Below, one piece after another: positions 1-9,000 of a DNA stretch of 64,000 nucleotides. The notes beneath the pieces are model-generated. The model was not told the origin of the DNA. It made no database searches and saw nothing but the letters and a program-made list of their open reading frames with translations. A program made the translations under genes and the position numbers. The stretch comes from an uncultured Bacteroidales bacterium (GTDB lineage Bacteria; Bacteroidota; Bacteroidia; Bacteroidales; P3): positions 1-64,000 of the forward strand of contig ONJY01000001.1 in assembly GCA_900318275.1 (NCBI GenBank), read 5' to 3'. Position 1 is the first letter of the stretch, and each line of letters begins with the position of its first letter.

Positions 1-304
1 CCTCTCAGCTCCCCTAGACATCGTCGGCTTGGTGGGCCGTTGCCCCGCCAACTACCTAATGTCACGCATGCCCATCTTGTACCACCGAAGCTTTAGTTGG
101 AGAAACATGCGAATCTCCAACACCATGGGATATTAGTGGAATTTTCACTCCGTTATCCCCCTGTACAAGGTAGGTTGCATACGCGTTACGCACCCGTGCG
201 CCGGTCGTCGCCAGTGTATTGCTACACCGCGTTACCCCTCGACTTGCATGTGTTAAGCCTGCCGCTAGCGTTCATCCTGAGCCAGGATCAAACTCTTCAT
301 TGTA
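1..304 (-). rRNA. rrs: 16S ribosomal RNA, 5' portion (cut by window start)
   Basis: The reverse complement of 272-291 is the near-universal 5' signature of bacterial 16S rRNA (AGAGTTTGATCCTGGCTCAG). It is followed by GATGAACGCTAGCGGCAGGC and AACACATGCAAGTCGA, as in Bacteroidota. The gene reads leftward off the window, so only about the first 300 nt are present. The 5' end near 304 is estimated from the usual distance to the signature. No clear TAnnTTTG promoter was found in the 305-517 leader. Confidence 0.97.
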
Positions 305-513
305 AGAATTGTTTCGTTTTACCTTTTGACTCGTCTCGTGTCGCACACATATCTATATATGTATGCCGACACACGCTATCTCTTTCTTCTCATCAATAAT
401 TTCATCCTCACACCCATTTAACATGAATAACAGCATCTTGCATACCAAAATATTTTTTGCAACCATAGCAAAACCGCGTTGCACAATGCTATCTAAAGGC
501 CCTTTCCTGCACA

Positions 514-556
514 AAAATTGCCCTCTTTCCGGCAAAAACGGCCAAAAAGAGGGCAA
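514..556 (-). terminator. Intrinsic terminator after the metK-hydE-GH20 run
   Basis: An 11-bp perfect inverted repeat (TTGCCCTCTTT at 518-528, AAAGAGGGCAA at 546-556) encloses a 17-nt loop. Read on the minus strand it is followed by TTTTTG, the form of an intrinsic terminator. An outer GCACA/TGTGC pair (509-513, 561-565) can extend the stem. It lies 44 bp past the GH20 stop and upstream of the 16S gene, so it should separate the two transcription units. The rest of 305-599 is rRNA leader with nothing else recognised. Confidence 0.8.
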
Positions 557-599
557 TATCTGTGCAATTAACTAATTACCTTTTATTTACATGCAAAGT

Positions 600-3131
600 T
601 CAGCGTATCACAATCTCGTCGGTGAAGAGATAGGAGGGCTGGCCGGGAGCGGGATGCCACGAGGGGAGCGGCCCTGGGTTGGGAACGACGACCCTTATAA
701 GTTGATAATTGACAGTTGATAATTGAAAGTTTAGAGGAACCGCATAGTTCTTCAAGCGCATGCCGGTCTCGCGGGGATCCATGCCGAAGTGCTTGTCGGC
801 GACCAAAGTCCATGTCTTGCCGTCGGCAGAGGCATATACTTTTATTTGCGTAGGGGCAAGTATCCAATCAAATGTGTTCTGCATGAAGCGCATGCTTACC
901 TCGTGGACATCCATCGGCTTGCCGAAGTCTATGGTGGCGTCGATGCTGTCGCCCCAGTAGCCTTGCCAGTGGCCGTCGGCGTAGGTGGTGTTGGAGCCGA
1001 GCTGTCCGTCGACGAGGGCTTTCTCGCCGCCACCACTATAAATAGATTTATAGGTGGCAAACGGAGTATTGAGGGTTATCTTGGCACCCATGCCGGGATG
1101 CGAAAGGAGGTACTGCTCGGAGATAACGCCTTCGCCATACTTGTTATAGCAGATGGCCTTGATGGTGGCCGAGCGCTCCAACGGGAAGGGGCCTTCGTAT
1201 TTGGTCGAGGAGGCGGTGGGCTCGGAGCCGTCGAGGGTGTAGTATATTGGCTTTTTGCTGGAAATGGTGCGGAGTTGCACCATCGGGGTAAACTGGTCAC
1301 TCGGAGGAAGAACCTTCATGAAGACATGACGGTCGAGTTCCAGCACCTCGCGTGCGAAGTCGTCGTAGCGGTTGCAGACGATATAACGCTCGTACTCGCC
1401 GTTCTCCTGGTCCCATAGGCGAAGATATTCGCGCTTGAGGTCGGTGAGAAACAGCCAGTACTGGCCTTTCATCATCTTCAACCTTTCCTTCATGGTTTCA
1501 TCCTTGCCCTCCAACTGGTGGTAAATCATCTTCCGCAGTATCGACTTGAACACCGTCTGCCTTATGCGCATCAGGGCGTAGTGGGCATGAGGGTTGGCAG
1601 CCGAGTCAATCTCCTTGTCCAACTTCATCACCTTCTTTATCACCTTGTCGCAGCGGTCGCTCATGGCGTCGCTGATGTTGTCGGGGTTGAAGTTGAGCAG
1701 CGGCTCCATCAACACCGCCGAAGTGTACCAGTCGGCAATGTCGGGGTCGCTCTCCAACGCCCCCATCTCGTAGAGTTGCTGTGTATTGGGTGCTGTGGGT
1801 TGAATGGGGCTAATGGGAAAGGTCGGGTTATTGGCAGCACCATAGAATAGGCGTTCGAAGTTTTGATTGAACTGTTTTTCGCGGCGGGAGAACTCTTCAG
1901 GGTCGTCGGTGCGGATGGGGTTCCAGGCCATTTCTGCACTCCAGAAGAGGCCGTGCCAGCAGTTGTCGAAGAGGGCTTCTCCGTTGTCGTCCCAGCAGGT
2001 GTTCATCAATCCTTCGGCGCCGTTGCGATAACCGTCACGAGCCAGATTGGCAATATTCTTCATGTAGCGCTGCGGAGCAGGAATCATGTTGCTGCTGTGG
2101 CTCAGCGAGGGGGCTACCCAAAAGGGAGTGCCGTTGTCTTTGAAGGGTTTAATCAGATGGTCATAACTGTCGAGCGGCTCGTAGGCCCACATGATGTAGA
2201 CCATGTCCTTGGGCAGCTGGCGCATCATCGCGGGATTCTTGGCAACAATGTCGCCCCACATGGCCACACGGGGATTGCCCTGCTCATTGACCATCTCATA
2301 GCAGCGGTTGATGAAGTTGACATAAACTTGGTCGGCACCCAGGCTGTCCACCAGTTTCTTGGCGCGGCCAGTGCCGAGTTGTTCGGTCTCGTCGCAGTTG
2401 ATGATGAAGAAGGGCGGCCTGGTGTCCAGGCTGACATTAAAGCGGTCGTATGCTGCCTTGATACGCTTGCGCAGGAAGTCGTAGGTAGCCTCATTGCTTG
2501 GGTCAAAGTTGGCCTTGCTGTCCATCATATATTGATAGAACGGCACACGCAACGTCTTCTCGGCGTGGGCGAAGAGCTGCAGGTTGATGACCTCGTCGGG
2601 GTGCGGCTTGCAGTCGGCAAGGTAGGCGGGAGCCAGGTCGGGGAACTCCGGCTGGTAGAGCGTGTGCTCGGTGTAGTAGTTGCAGAAGTTGTACTTCAGC
2701 GCGTGGAGCCGTTGCCATTGCTTCTTGCGGAAGGCCTGGTGCGGCACAGGTCCGCGGCTCTGGTCGTCCATCCATCCGCGCCAGCGGTAGGCCGGCCAGT
2801 CGGTAATGGTGCAGCACGGCACCTTGCCGCCATAGATCTGCTGCAGCTGCGCCAACGTCAGGCGAGCATTGCGCAAGCCCTCTTCACCCACATAGAGCAC
2901 CGTCACCTTTCTGCGCTCGACGACGAGCTGATAGGCCTGGTCGAGGTTAGCCTCCACCGGCAGCGTGTCGACACGCTTTTCATTGACTCTCAATCCGTCA
3001 CCCTTAACCCTTAACCATTCACCATCAACCTCCACCCTCTGCGGCGTGGGTATCAGGCCGAGATTAACCTGCTCCTGTGCTGCAGCGCCCAGCGCCAAGG
3101 CCAGCAGCAATGCCACCACTGTACGTTTCAT
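600..3131 (-). CDS. Glycoside hydrolase family 20-like beta-N-acetylhexosaminidase, secreted
   Basis: Predicted exo-hexosaminidase removing terminal GlcNAc/GalNAc from glycans. 843 residues: signal peptide (about 1-18, ending ALGAAAQ), GH20 N-terminal domain, then a TIM-barrel region with FFIINCDETEQLGTG, where D247-E248 is the likely Asp-Glu pair of substrate-assisted catalysis. The region around 620-690 resembles the chitobiase C-terminal domain (YYTLDGSEP), and about 700-843 an F5/8-type carbohydrate-binding domain (WQGYWGDSIDATIDFG). The start is ATG, 2 bp after the hydE stop, so it is probably cotranscribed with hydE and metK. Odd: two short-period repeats are translated in frame, NFQLSTVNYQL (801-811) and a stretch near residues 32-53. 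The catalytic pair deviates from the classical GGDE context, so specificity is uncertain. Confidence 0.83.
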   Translation of the reverse strand: MKRTVVALLLALALGAAAQEQVNLGLIPTPQRVEVDGEWLRVKGDGLRVNEKRVDTLPVEANLDQAYQLVVERRKVTVLYVGEEGLRNARLTLAQLQQIYGGKVPCCTITDWPAYRWRGWMDDQSRGPVPHQAFRKKQWQRLHALKYNFCNYYTEHTLYQPEFPDLAPAYLADCKPHPDEVINLQLFAHAEKTLRVPFYQYMMDSKANFDPSNEATYDFLRKRIKAAYDRFNVSLDTRPPFFIINCDETEQLGTGRAKKLVDSLGADQVYVNFINRCYEMVNEQGNPRVAMWGDIVAKNPAMMRQLPKDMVYIMWAYEPLDSYDHLIKPFKDNGTPFWVAPSLSHSSNMIPAPQRYMKNIANLARDGYRNGAEGLMNTCWDDNGEALFDNCWHGLFWSAEMAWNPIRTDDPEEFSRREKQFNQNFERLFYGAANNPTFPISPIQPTAPNTQQLYEMGALESDPDIADWYTSAVLMEPLLNFNPDNISDAMSDRCDKVIKKVMKLDKEIDSAANPHAHYALMRIRQTVFKSILRKMIYHQLEGKDETMKERLKMMKGQYWLFLTDLKREYLRLWDQENGEYERYIVCNRYDDFAREVLELDRHVFMKVLPPSDQFTPMVQLRTISSKKPIYYTLDGSEPTASSTKYEGPFPLERSATIKAICYNKYGEGVISEQYLLSHPGMGAKITLNTPFATYKSIYSGGGEKALVDGQLGSNTTYADGHWQGYWGDSIDATIDFGKPMDVHEVSMRFMQNTFDWILAPTQIKVYASADGKTWTLVADKHFGMDPRETGMRLKNYAVPLNFQLSTVNYQLIRVVVPNPGPLPSWHPAPGQPSYLFTDEIVIR

Positions 3132-3133
3132 AT

Positions 3134-4192
3134 CTATGATAATTCGTTCTTGTTGGTCACCGACGCGTGGTCACCGCGGTCCACCACCGTCTCGTAGCCT
3201 ATGCGGCGTATGCGCTGCTCGGTGCAGGCGCGGCATTCCGCCGACTCCTCGCCGGTGCATATCTTGTTGTCGTAGATGGAGTAGTCCTTGCGGTGGTCGC
3301 GCGGCGAGAGGTTGGGCATCACCACGTTGGCGCCGAACAGGATGCCCTGCTCGCGGCCCTGCGGGTGCAGAGTGCCGAGGGCTGTGGTCGCCGGCAGCAG
3401 CACGTCGGGCAGCAACAGTCTGATGATGGCCAGCAGCCTCAGTGTGTACTGCACACTACCCTTGGGCTCGTCGGCGAAAGGGGTGTCGTGGGCCGGTATG
3501 AAGGGGCCTATGCCCACCATCTGCGGCCTGAAGCGGCGCAAGAACTGCAGGTCGGCGAGCAGCGTGTCGAAGGTCTGGTGGGGCGAACCCACCATGAAGC
3601 CGCAACCCACCTGGTAGCCTATCTCCTTGAGGGCCTGCAGGCAATCCATGCGGTGCCGCCACGACATATCGGCCGGGTGCAGACGGGCGTAGTGCGCCGC
3701 GTCGGCGGTCTCGTGGCGCAGCAGGTAGCGGTTGGCGCCGGCGTCGAAGAGAGCCTGATAGCTCTCGCGGCTGCGTTCGCCGAGCGAGAGGGTGATTGCG
3801 CAGTCGGGGTAGCGCTGCCGCACCGTCGCCACGATGCGACACATGCGCTCGTCGGTAAACCAGCCGTCCTCGCCGCCCTGCATCACGAAGGTGCGGAAGC
3901 CCAGACGGTAGCCGGTATCGCAGCAGTCGTATATCTGTTCCTCGGTCAGGCGGTAGCGCACGGCTGTGCGGTTGCTGCGCCGCAGGCCGCAATAGAGGCA
4001 GTCGTTCTTGCAGTGGCTTGTGAGCTCTATGAGGCCGCGCATGAAGATGCGCTTGCCGTAGACCCCGTCGGCCACGCCGCGCGCCGTGCTCCGCAGCTGC
4101 TCCACCAGCGCCTTGTCGCCGGTGGTCAGCAGCTGCTCCAGCTCTTCGCGCCCGATGTCGCGCGATGCGCGTATGTGTTCAACAATATCCAC
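3134..4192 (-). CDS. hydE: [FeFe] hydrogenase H-cluster radical SAM maturase HydE
   Basis: HydE is a radical SAM enzyme needed, with HydF and HydG, to build the diiron subcluster of [FeFe] hydrogenase. 352 residues; the CxxxCxxC iron-sulfur motif is CKNDCLYC (C61, C65, C68). Other family landmarks are VMQGGEDGWF, LSLGERS, the GCGFMVGSPHQT stretch, and the C-terminal ANVVMPNLSP segment typical of HydE/PylB/BioB relatives. The start is GTG directly after the metK TAA (4195-4193), with no spacer, which suggests translational coupling. No hydF, hydG or hydrogenase gene is in the window. The neighbouring metK makes the SAM co-substrate. The HydE assignment is preferred over PylB or BioB because of the overall motif set. 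Confidence 0.9.
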   Translation of the reverse strand: MDIVEHIRASRDIGREELEQLLTTGDKALVEQLRSTARGVADGVYGKRIFMRGLIELTSHCKNDCLYCGLRRSNRTAVRYRLTEEQIYDCCDTGYRLGFRTFVMQGGEDGWFTDERMCRIVATVRQRYPDCAITLSLGERSRESYQALFDAGANRYLLRHETADAAHYARLHPADMSWRHRMDCLQALKEIGYQVGCGFMVGSPHQTFDTLLADLQFLRRFRPQMVGIGPFIPAHDTPFADEPKGSVQYTLRLLAIIRLLLPDVLLPATTALGTLHPQGREQGILFGANVVMPNLSPRDHRKDYSIYDNKICTGEESAECRACTEQRIRRIGYETVVDRGDHASVTNKNELS

Positions 4193-5440
4193 TTATCGGC
4201 CCAGCTTGAATTCCTTCTTTATAGCATCGACCATATCGGTCTTCTCCCAGCCGAAGAACTGCACCTTCTTGCGGTGCTTGCGGCCGGCGGCGTCGTAGAC
4301 GGTGACGTAGTCCTCGTAGGGGTCACGGCCCATGTGGCCATAGGCGGCGGTGGGACGGAAGATGGGGTTCTTCAGCCCGAAGCGCTCCACGATGGCGTAG
4401 GGGCGCAGGTCGAAGAGACGCTTCACGCGGGCGGCTATCTCGCCGTCGCTCATCTTCACCTTGGCGGTACCGTAAGTGTTGAGATAGAGGCCCACAGGCT
4501 CGGCCACGCCGATGGCGTAGGCCACCTGGACGAGGGCTTCGTCGCAGAGGCCTGCGGCCACGAGGTTTTTGGCGATGTGGCGTGTGGCGTAGGCCGCCGA
4601 GCGGTCGACCTTGCTGGCATCTTTGCCGCTGAAGGCGCCGCCGCCGTGGGCACCGCGACCGCCGTAGGTGTCGACGATGATCTTGCGGCCGGTGAGGCCG
4701 GTGTCGCCGTGTGGGCCGCCGATGACGAACTTGCCCGTGGGGTTGACGAACAGCTTGACATCTTTGCCGAAGAGCTTCTGCGTGGCCTTGGGCAGACGTT
4801 TCACCACACGCGGCAGCAGTATCTTCTCCACGTCGGCGCGTATCTGTTTCTGCTCCACATCGGGGTCGTGCTGGGTGCTGACGACGATGGTGTCTATGCG
4901 CTCGGGCTTGCCGGAGTCGCTGTACTGCACGGTCACCTGGCTCTTGGCGTCGGGGCGCAAATACTTCATCTGCTTGCCCTCGCGGCGTATCTTGCCGAGC
5001 TCGATGAGGATGACGTGGGCCAGACAGATGGGCAGCGGCATCAGCTCGTCGGTCTCGCGGCAGGCGTAACCGAACATCATGCCTTGGTCGCCAGCGCCTT
5101 GGTTCTTCTTCTCCTTGCGGCTGACGCCCTGATTAATATCGGCACTTTGCTCATGGATGGCGCTAAGCACGCCGCAGCTCTCGGCCTCGAACTTGTACTC
5201 GCCCTTGGTGTAGCCAATCTGGCGGATGACGTCGCGCACGGTGCCCTGCACGTCGACCCAGCCGTTGGTGGTCACCTCGCCGCTGACGACGGCCAGGCCG
5301 GTTGTCACCAGCGTCTCGCAGGCCACATGGCTCTCGGGGTCGTGACGGAGGAATTCGTCCAACAATGCGTCGGAAATCTGGTCGGCCACCTTGTCGGGAT
5401 GGCCCTCGGAAACACTTTCTGAAGTGAAAAAATAGCTCAT
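4193..5440 (-). CDS. metK: S-adenosylmethionine synthetase
   Basis: Makes SAM from methionine and ATP in the cytosol. 415 residues. Landmarks: N-terminal [20 protein letters not shown] (ATP/methionine site), [10 protein letters not shown] signature, and the glycine-rich [15 protein letters not shown] loop that binds the triphosphate. The length and intact motifs indicate a functional enzyme. It is first in the run metK-hydE-GH20. A minus-strand TATCTTTG box (5580-5573) and an 8-bp inverted repeat lie in the leader. No SAM riboswitch of a class I recognise was found. Confidence 0.98.
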   Translation of the reverse strand: MSYFFTSESVSEGHPDKVADQISDALLDEFLRHDPESHVACETLVTTGLAVVSGEVTTNGWVDVQGTVRDVIRQIGYTKGEYKFEAESCGVLSAIHEQSADINQGVSRKEKKNQGAGDQGMMFGYACRETDELMPLPICLAHVILIELGKIRREGKQMKYLRPDAKSQVTVQYSDSGKPERIDTIVVSTQHDPDVEQKQIRADVEKILLPRVVKRLPKATQKLFGKDVKLFVNPTGKFVIGGPHGDTGLTGRKIIVDTYGGRGAHGGGAFSGKDASKVDRSAAYATRHIAKNLVAAGLCDEALVQVAYAIGVAEPVGLYLNTYGTAKVKMSDGEIAARVKRLFDLRPYAIVERFGLKNPIFRPTAAYGHMGRDPYEDYVTVYDAAGRKHRKKVQFFGWEKTDMVDAIKKEFKLGR

Positions 5441-5454
5441 TTACGTTACTTTTA

Positions 5455-5479
5455 ACTGTTAATATTTTGTTTTAACAGT
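5455..5479 (-). promoter_or_regulatory. Inverted repeat in the metK leader
   Basis: Perfect 8-bp inverted repeat ACTGTTAA (5455-5462) and TTAACAGT (5472-5479) with a 9-nt centre, 15 bp upstream of the metK start. It could be a protein-binding site or a weak RNA hairpin near the ribosome-binding region. The function is inferred only from position. Confidence 0.35.
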
Positions 5480-5572
5480 GAAAAGAAGTGTACTGAAATC
5501 GCCGTTGAATTAACGCTTTAGCATTTTTTCTCGTGGTTGCAATCATTACAAATCTATCCACATTTGCGACTG

Positions 5573-5580
5573 CAAAGATA
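5573..5580 (-). promoter_or_regulatory. Probable -7 promoter box for metK
   Basis: The minus strand reads TATCTTTG, a match to the Bacteroidota -7 consensus TAnnTTTG, about 130 bp before the metK start. A TTTG -33 box at 19-bp spacing is absent, so the call is moderate. Confidence 0.45.
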
Positions 5581-5657
5581 CGACAATTCCGCGACATGCA
5601 GGAGGAAAAGTTCTATATATTTTTTCAACAGGTGTTCATCGATGCGGTCTTCATGCG

Positions 5658-5701
5658 GTCTTGTAGCCGTCTTGTAGCCGTTTTGTAGCCGTTTTGTATC
5701 A
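5658..5701. repeat. 11-bp tandem direct repeat, about 4 units
   Basis: Units of the form GTcTTGTAGCC / GTtTTGTAGCC start at 5658, 5669, 5680 and 5691, with a degenerate related unit just before. The period is one turn of DNA. It lies between the divergent metK and surface-protein promoters. The rest of 5581-5819 holds nothing else recognised. Confidence 0.7.
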
Positions 5702-5819
5702 AATTATGTTAATTTAACACTTGTCGGCTTCTTCGTCCGGTTGACGGTTGGGTAAAAATAGAAAACACTGGCAACCAAAAGGGTGCATGCCGAGGGTGTG
5801 TTAAAAATAGATAAAAGTC

Positions 5820-5850
5820 TTTGCGTATAAAAAAGTTTTTGTTACCTTTG
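5820..5850 (+). promoter_or_regulatory. Consensus Bacteroidota promoter for the giant surface protein
   Basis: TTTG (5820-5823), 19-bp spacer, TACCTTTG (5843-5850): a full match to the phylum's primary sigma consensus. The resulting leader is about 185 nt. It begins with a possible hairpin at 5857-5885 (AATAAA/TTTATT plus CCGC/GCGG). Confidence 0.8.
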
Positions 5851-6041
5851 CAAATGAATAAAACCGCCCAAAGCGGGGCTTTATTAATATAATATACGGA
5901 GAATAAGAATATTAGAACAACCCGGAAACATTGAAAGAAATCAGACGTAACCGACGTGCAGAACAGAGATAAAAATTAAGGATACAAAATAGAAAACACA
6001 TGTCAAACAAATTCAATATTAACCAACAAAAACAAAACATC

Positions 6042-9000
6042 ATGCAAAAGTTTCTACGAACTTTGATGCTTGTGGCGCTATTGCTGCCATTCGCATCGCA
6101 GGCGCAGACCTTGACAGTGTGTGACGGAACGGTTAACAACCAGTATATACCCTTCGACGGGTATAACGCTGACGCCGCCCAGCACAACCAGATGATCTAC
6201 CCTGCAAGTGAGTTGACCGACATGAGCGGTCAGGCCATCATGCAGATGGTGTTCTACATTGACCCGAGCGCCAGCAACGGTGGCAACACCGCTGCCAGCC
6301 GATTGGGCACGTGGACCGTCTCGCTCGGCGAAACCACAGCGACCACATTGAGCGCGCTGGACAACACCACCACGCTCACGCAGGTCTATCAGGGCTACTT
6401 CGATTGCTCGACTGGCACACTGACCATCGAGTTCGACCAGGCCTACCTGTACAACGGCGGCAACCTGCTGGTTGACCTCAACCACGCCGCTGCCAGCTGG
6501 AACCGCTGGTACTTCCTCGGAGTAACCACCACCGACGACGTGGCGTACAACAGCAACGATGGTGACTCCTACAGTTTCCTGCCTAAGTGCACCTTCACTT
6601 ACGGCGCTGCCCCCACCTGCTTCAAGGTATCCGACCTGGCTATCGATGCCACGCAGACCACCAACAGCAGCCTGACGCTGACCTGGGCCGACGCCCTTAA
6701 CACCGGCGCAACCTACAGCGTTTATGACGCCACCCCGACCGACACCACCCTTGTGGCGGCCAACATCAACGGCACTACCTACACTGTCACTGGCCTTAAC
6801 GCCAACACCATTTACACCTTTGTCGTGATGACTGACTGCGGCGGTGGCGATGTCACCGGATATTCTCTTCCCGTCAGTGGCCGTACCGCCTGCGATGCAA
6901 CCACCGCAATACCCTTTATCGAGAACTTCGGTGGATATGGCACGGTGCCCACTTCTCCCGCCTCGGGTCCTGCTGTACTCCCTGCCTGCTGGTTCTATGC
7001 CAGCAACGGCACCAACACAGCAGAGACGGCCTCCAGCAGCTACTACGGCGGCCTTATCCAGTATGGCTACACCTCTTCCTACGGCTGCTTGGTCGCCAAC
7101 GACCCGTACCTGTGCCTGCCCATACAGGTCACAGGTTCAGCCGTCACCAGCCAGACCAACATCGGCTATGAGACTGCTCGCGGCAACACCAAGTATGCCG
7201 TTATGCCTGCCTTTGCCGAAGAGCTGAGCACCCTTCAGATTTCCTTCGACTATAAGATGAGCACCGCCTACAGCGCCACTGGCGCCGCCACGACGCTCGA
7301 ACTCGGCTACGTCACCGGCGACGACACCTCCACTTTCGTGAGCATGGTGTCCTACCAGGCCGTCAGCTCCATTCAGAGTGTTGAGGAGCTAAGCCTCTCG
7401 ACCTTGGCTGCCAACGCCCCCGACGGCGCCCGACTGGCCTTCAAGTTCTCCGGCACCCACAACGGCACCGCTACCTACAGCTACAGCACCGTTTACTGCG
7501 GTATTGACAACATAGCGGTCGAGGAGCTGCCCAACTGCTTCCACGTAACCAACCTGGCCGTCAGCGCCACCAGCTCCAGCAGCATCACGCTGACCTGGGC
7601 CGACGATGTCAACAGCAGCGCCACCTACACCGTTTCTGACGCTGAAGGCGTCATCGCCAGCGGCATCACCGGCACCACCTACACCGTTGAAAACCTCGAC
7701 GCCAACACCGAGTACACCTTCAACGTTGTGGCCAACTGCTCGGCTACCGACGCTTCGGAGGCCGAGATGATCAGCGGCCGCACCGCCTGCATTGCCATGA
7801 CCATCGACGCCAACAACCTCTTCAGCGAGAGCTTCGAAGGCACCGCCTTCCCGCCCGACTGCTGGAGCACAGCTCACACCGACATTGCCAGTGGCCGCAC
7901 CGATGTTTGGCAGCGCCAGACCACTGCCGCCGACGTCCACACCGGCAGTGCCTCTGCCAAGCTGCCCGACATGCAGGCCGGCAACAAGGCCAACCTGGTG
8001 ACCCCGCTGTTCGACATCGACGAGGCCAACGCCTACATGATATCCTTCTGGATGAGGCGCGTGAGCAGCACCAAGCCTAACGAGGGCGTCAAGGTGTGGG
8101 TCAACACCACCCCCGACACCATCGGCGGCACCCCGCTGATGCACATCCGCCGCGGCTTTGCCATGGGTGAGATCACCGAAACCGAGGCCGGCTGGTACAA
8201 GTATTCTGCAGTCATCCCCACCTCCGGCGAGGTGTATATCATATTTGAAGGTATCAGCGAATACGGCAACTACAGCTCCATCGACGACATAGCCATCGAG
8301 GTGGCTCCTTCGTGCCTGGCGGTCACCAACCTGGCTGTGGACAATGTCACCAGTGAGAGCGTCACGCTGTCCTGGGTCGACGCCAACAACACCGGCGCCA
8401 CCTACAGTGTCTATACCGTTACCCCTGATGACACCACCCTCGTGGAAGACAACATCACCGGCACCACCTATACCGTTGAGAACCTTACCGCCAACACTCC
8501 CTATGTGTTCGGTGTGGCCGCCGACTGCGGCGGTGACCTGACTGAGATGGTAGTCGTGAACGCTCGCACTGCCTGCACCACCATTGTCATCGACAGCGAG
8601 AACCCCTACACCGAGAACTTCGACAGCTACAATGTCACTATTAGTAGTAGTTCTGCTCCCAGCGGCTACCCCAACCACGAGCAGCCGGGATGCTGGAGCT
8701 TCCTCAACATGAGCACCAGCTCCTCCACCTACCCCCAGGCCTTCATGACGGGCTACAGCAGCTATGCCGTCAGCGGCAACTGCCTCTTCTTCAAGAGCAG
8801 CAACACCACGCCGCTCTATGCCATACTGCCCGACTTCGAGGCCACCACGGCATTGCAGCTTCAGTTCAGCTATCGCAACGAGGGCGTGTCCGCCTACAAC
8901 GGCACCATCCTGGTTGGTGTGATGTCCGATGCCAGCGATGCCACCACCTTTGTGGCTCTCGACTCCTGCGCACAGACCACCACAATAACCCCCGTTGAAG

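Noticed and set aside
305..517. Promoter of the rRNA operon
   Set aside because: The region should contain it, but I found no TAnnTTTG/TTTG pair on the minus strand that I could support.
3167..5422. Long open frame (751 codons) on the plus strand opposite metK and hydE
   Set aside because: Antisense shadow of two well-identified genes; composition is the Ala/Val/His/Leu-rich pattern of reverse-read GC-rich codons.
5441..5572. SAM riboswitch in the metK leader
   Set aside because: No conserved core of the SAM-I or SAM-II aptamers was found; only a simple 8-bp inverted repeat is present.
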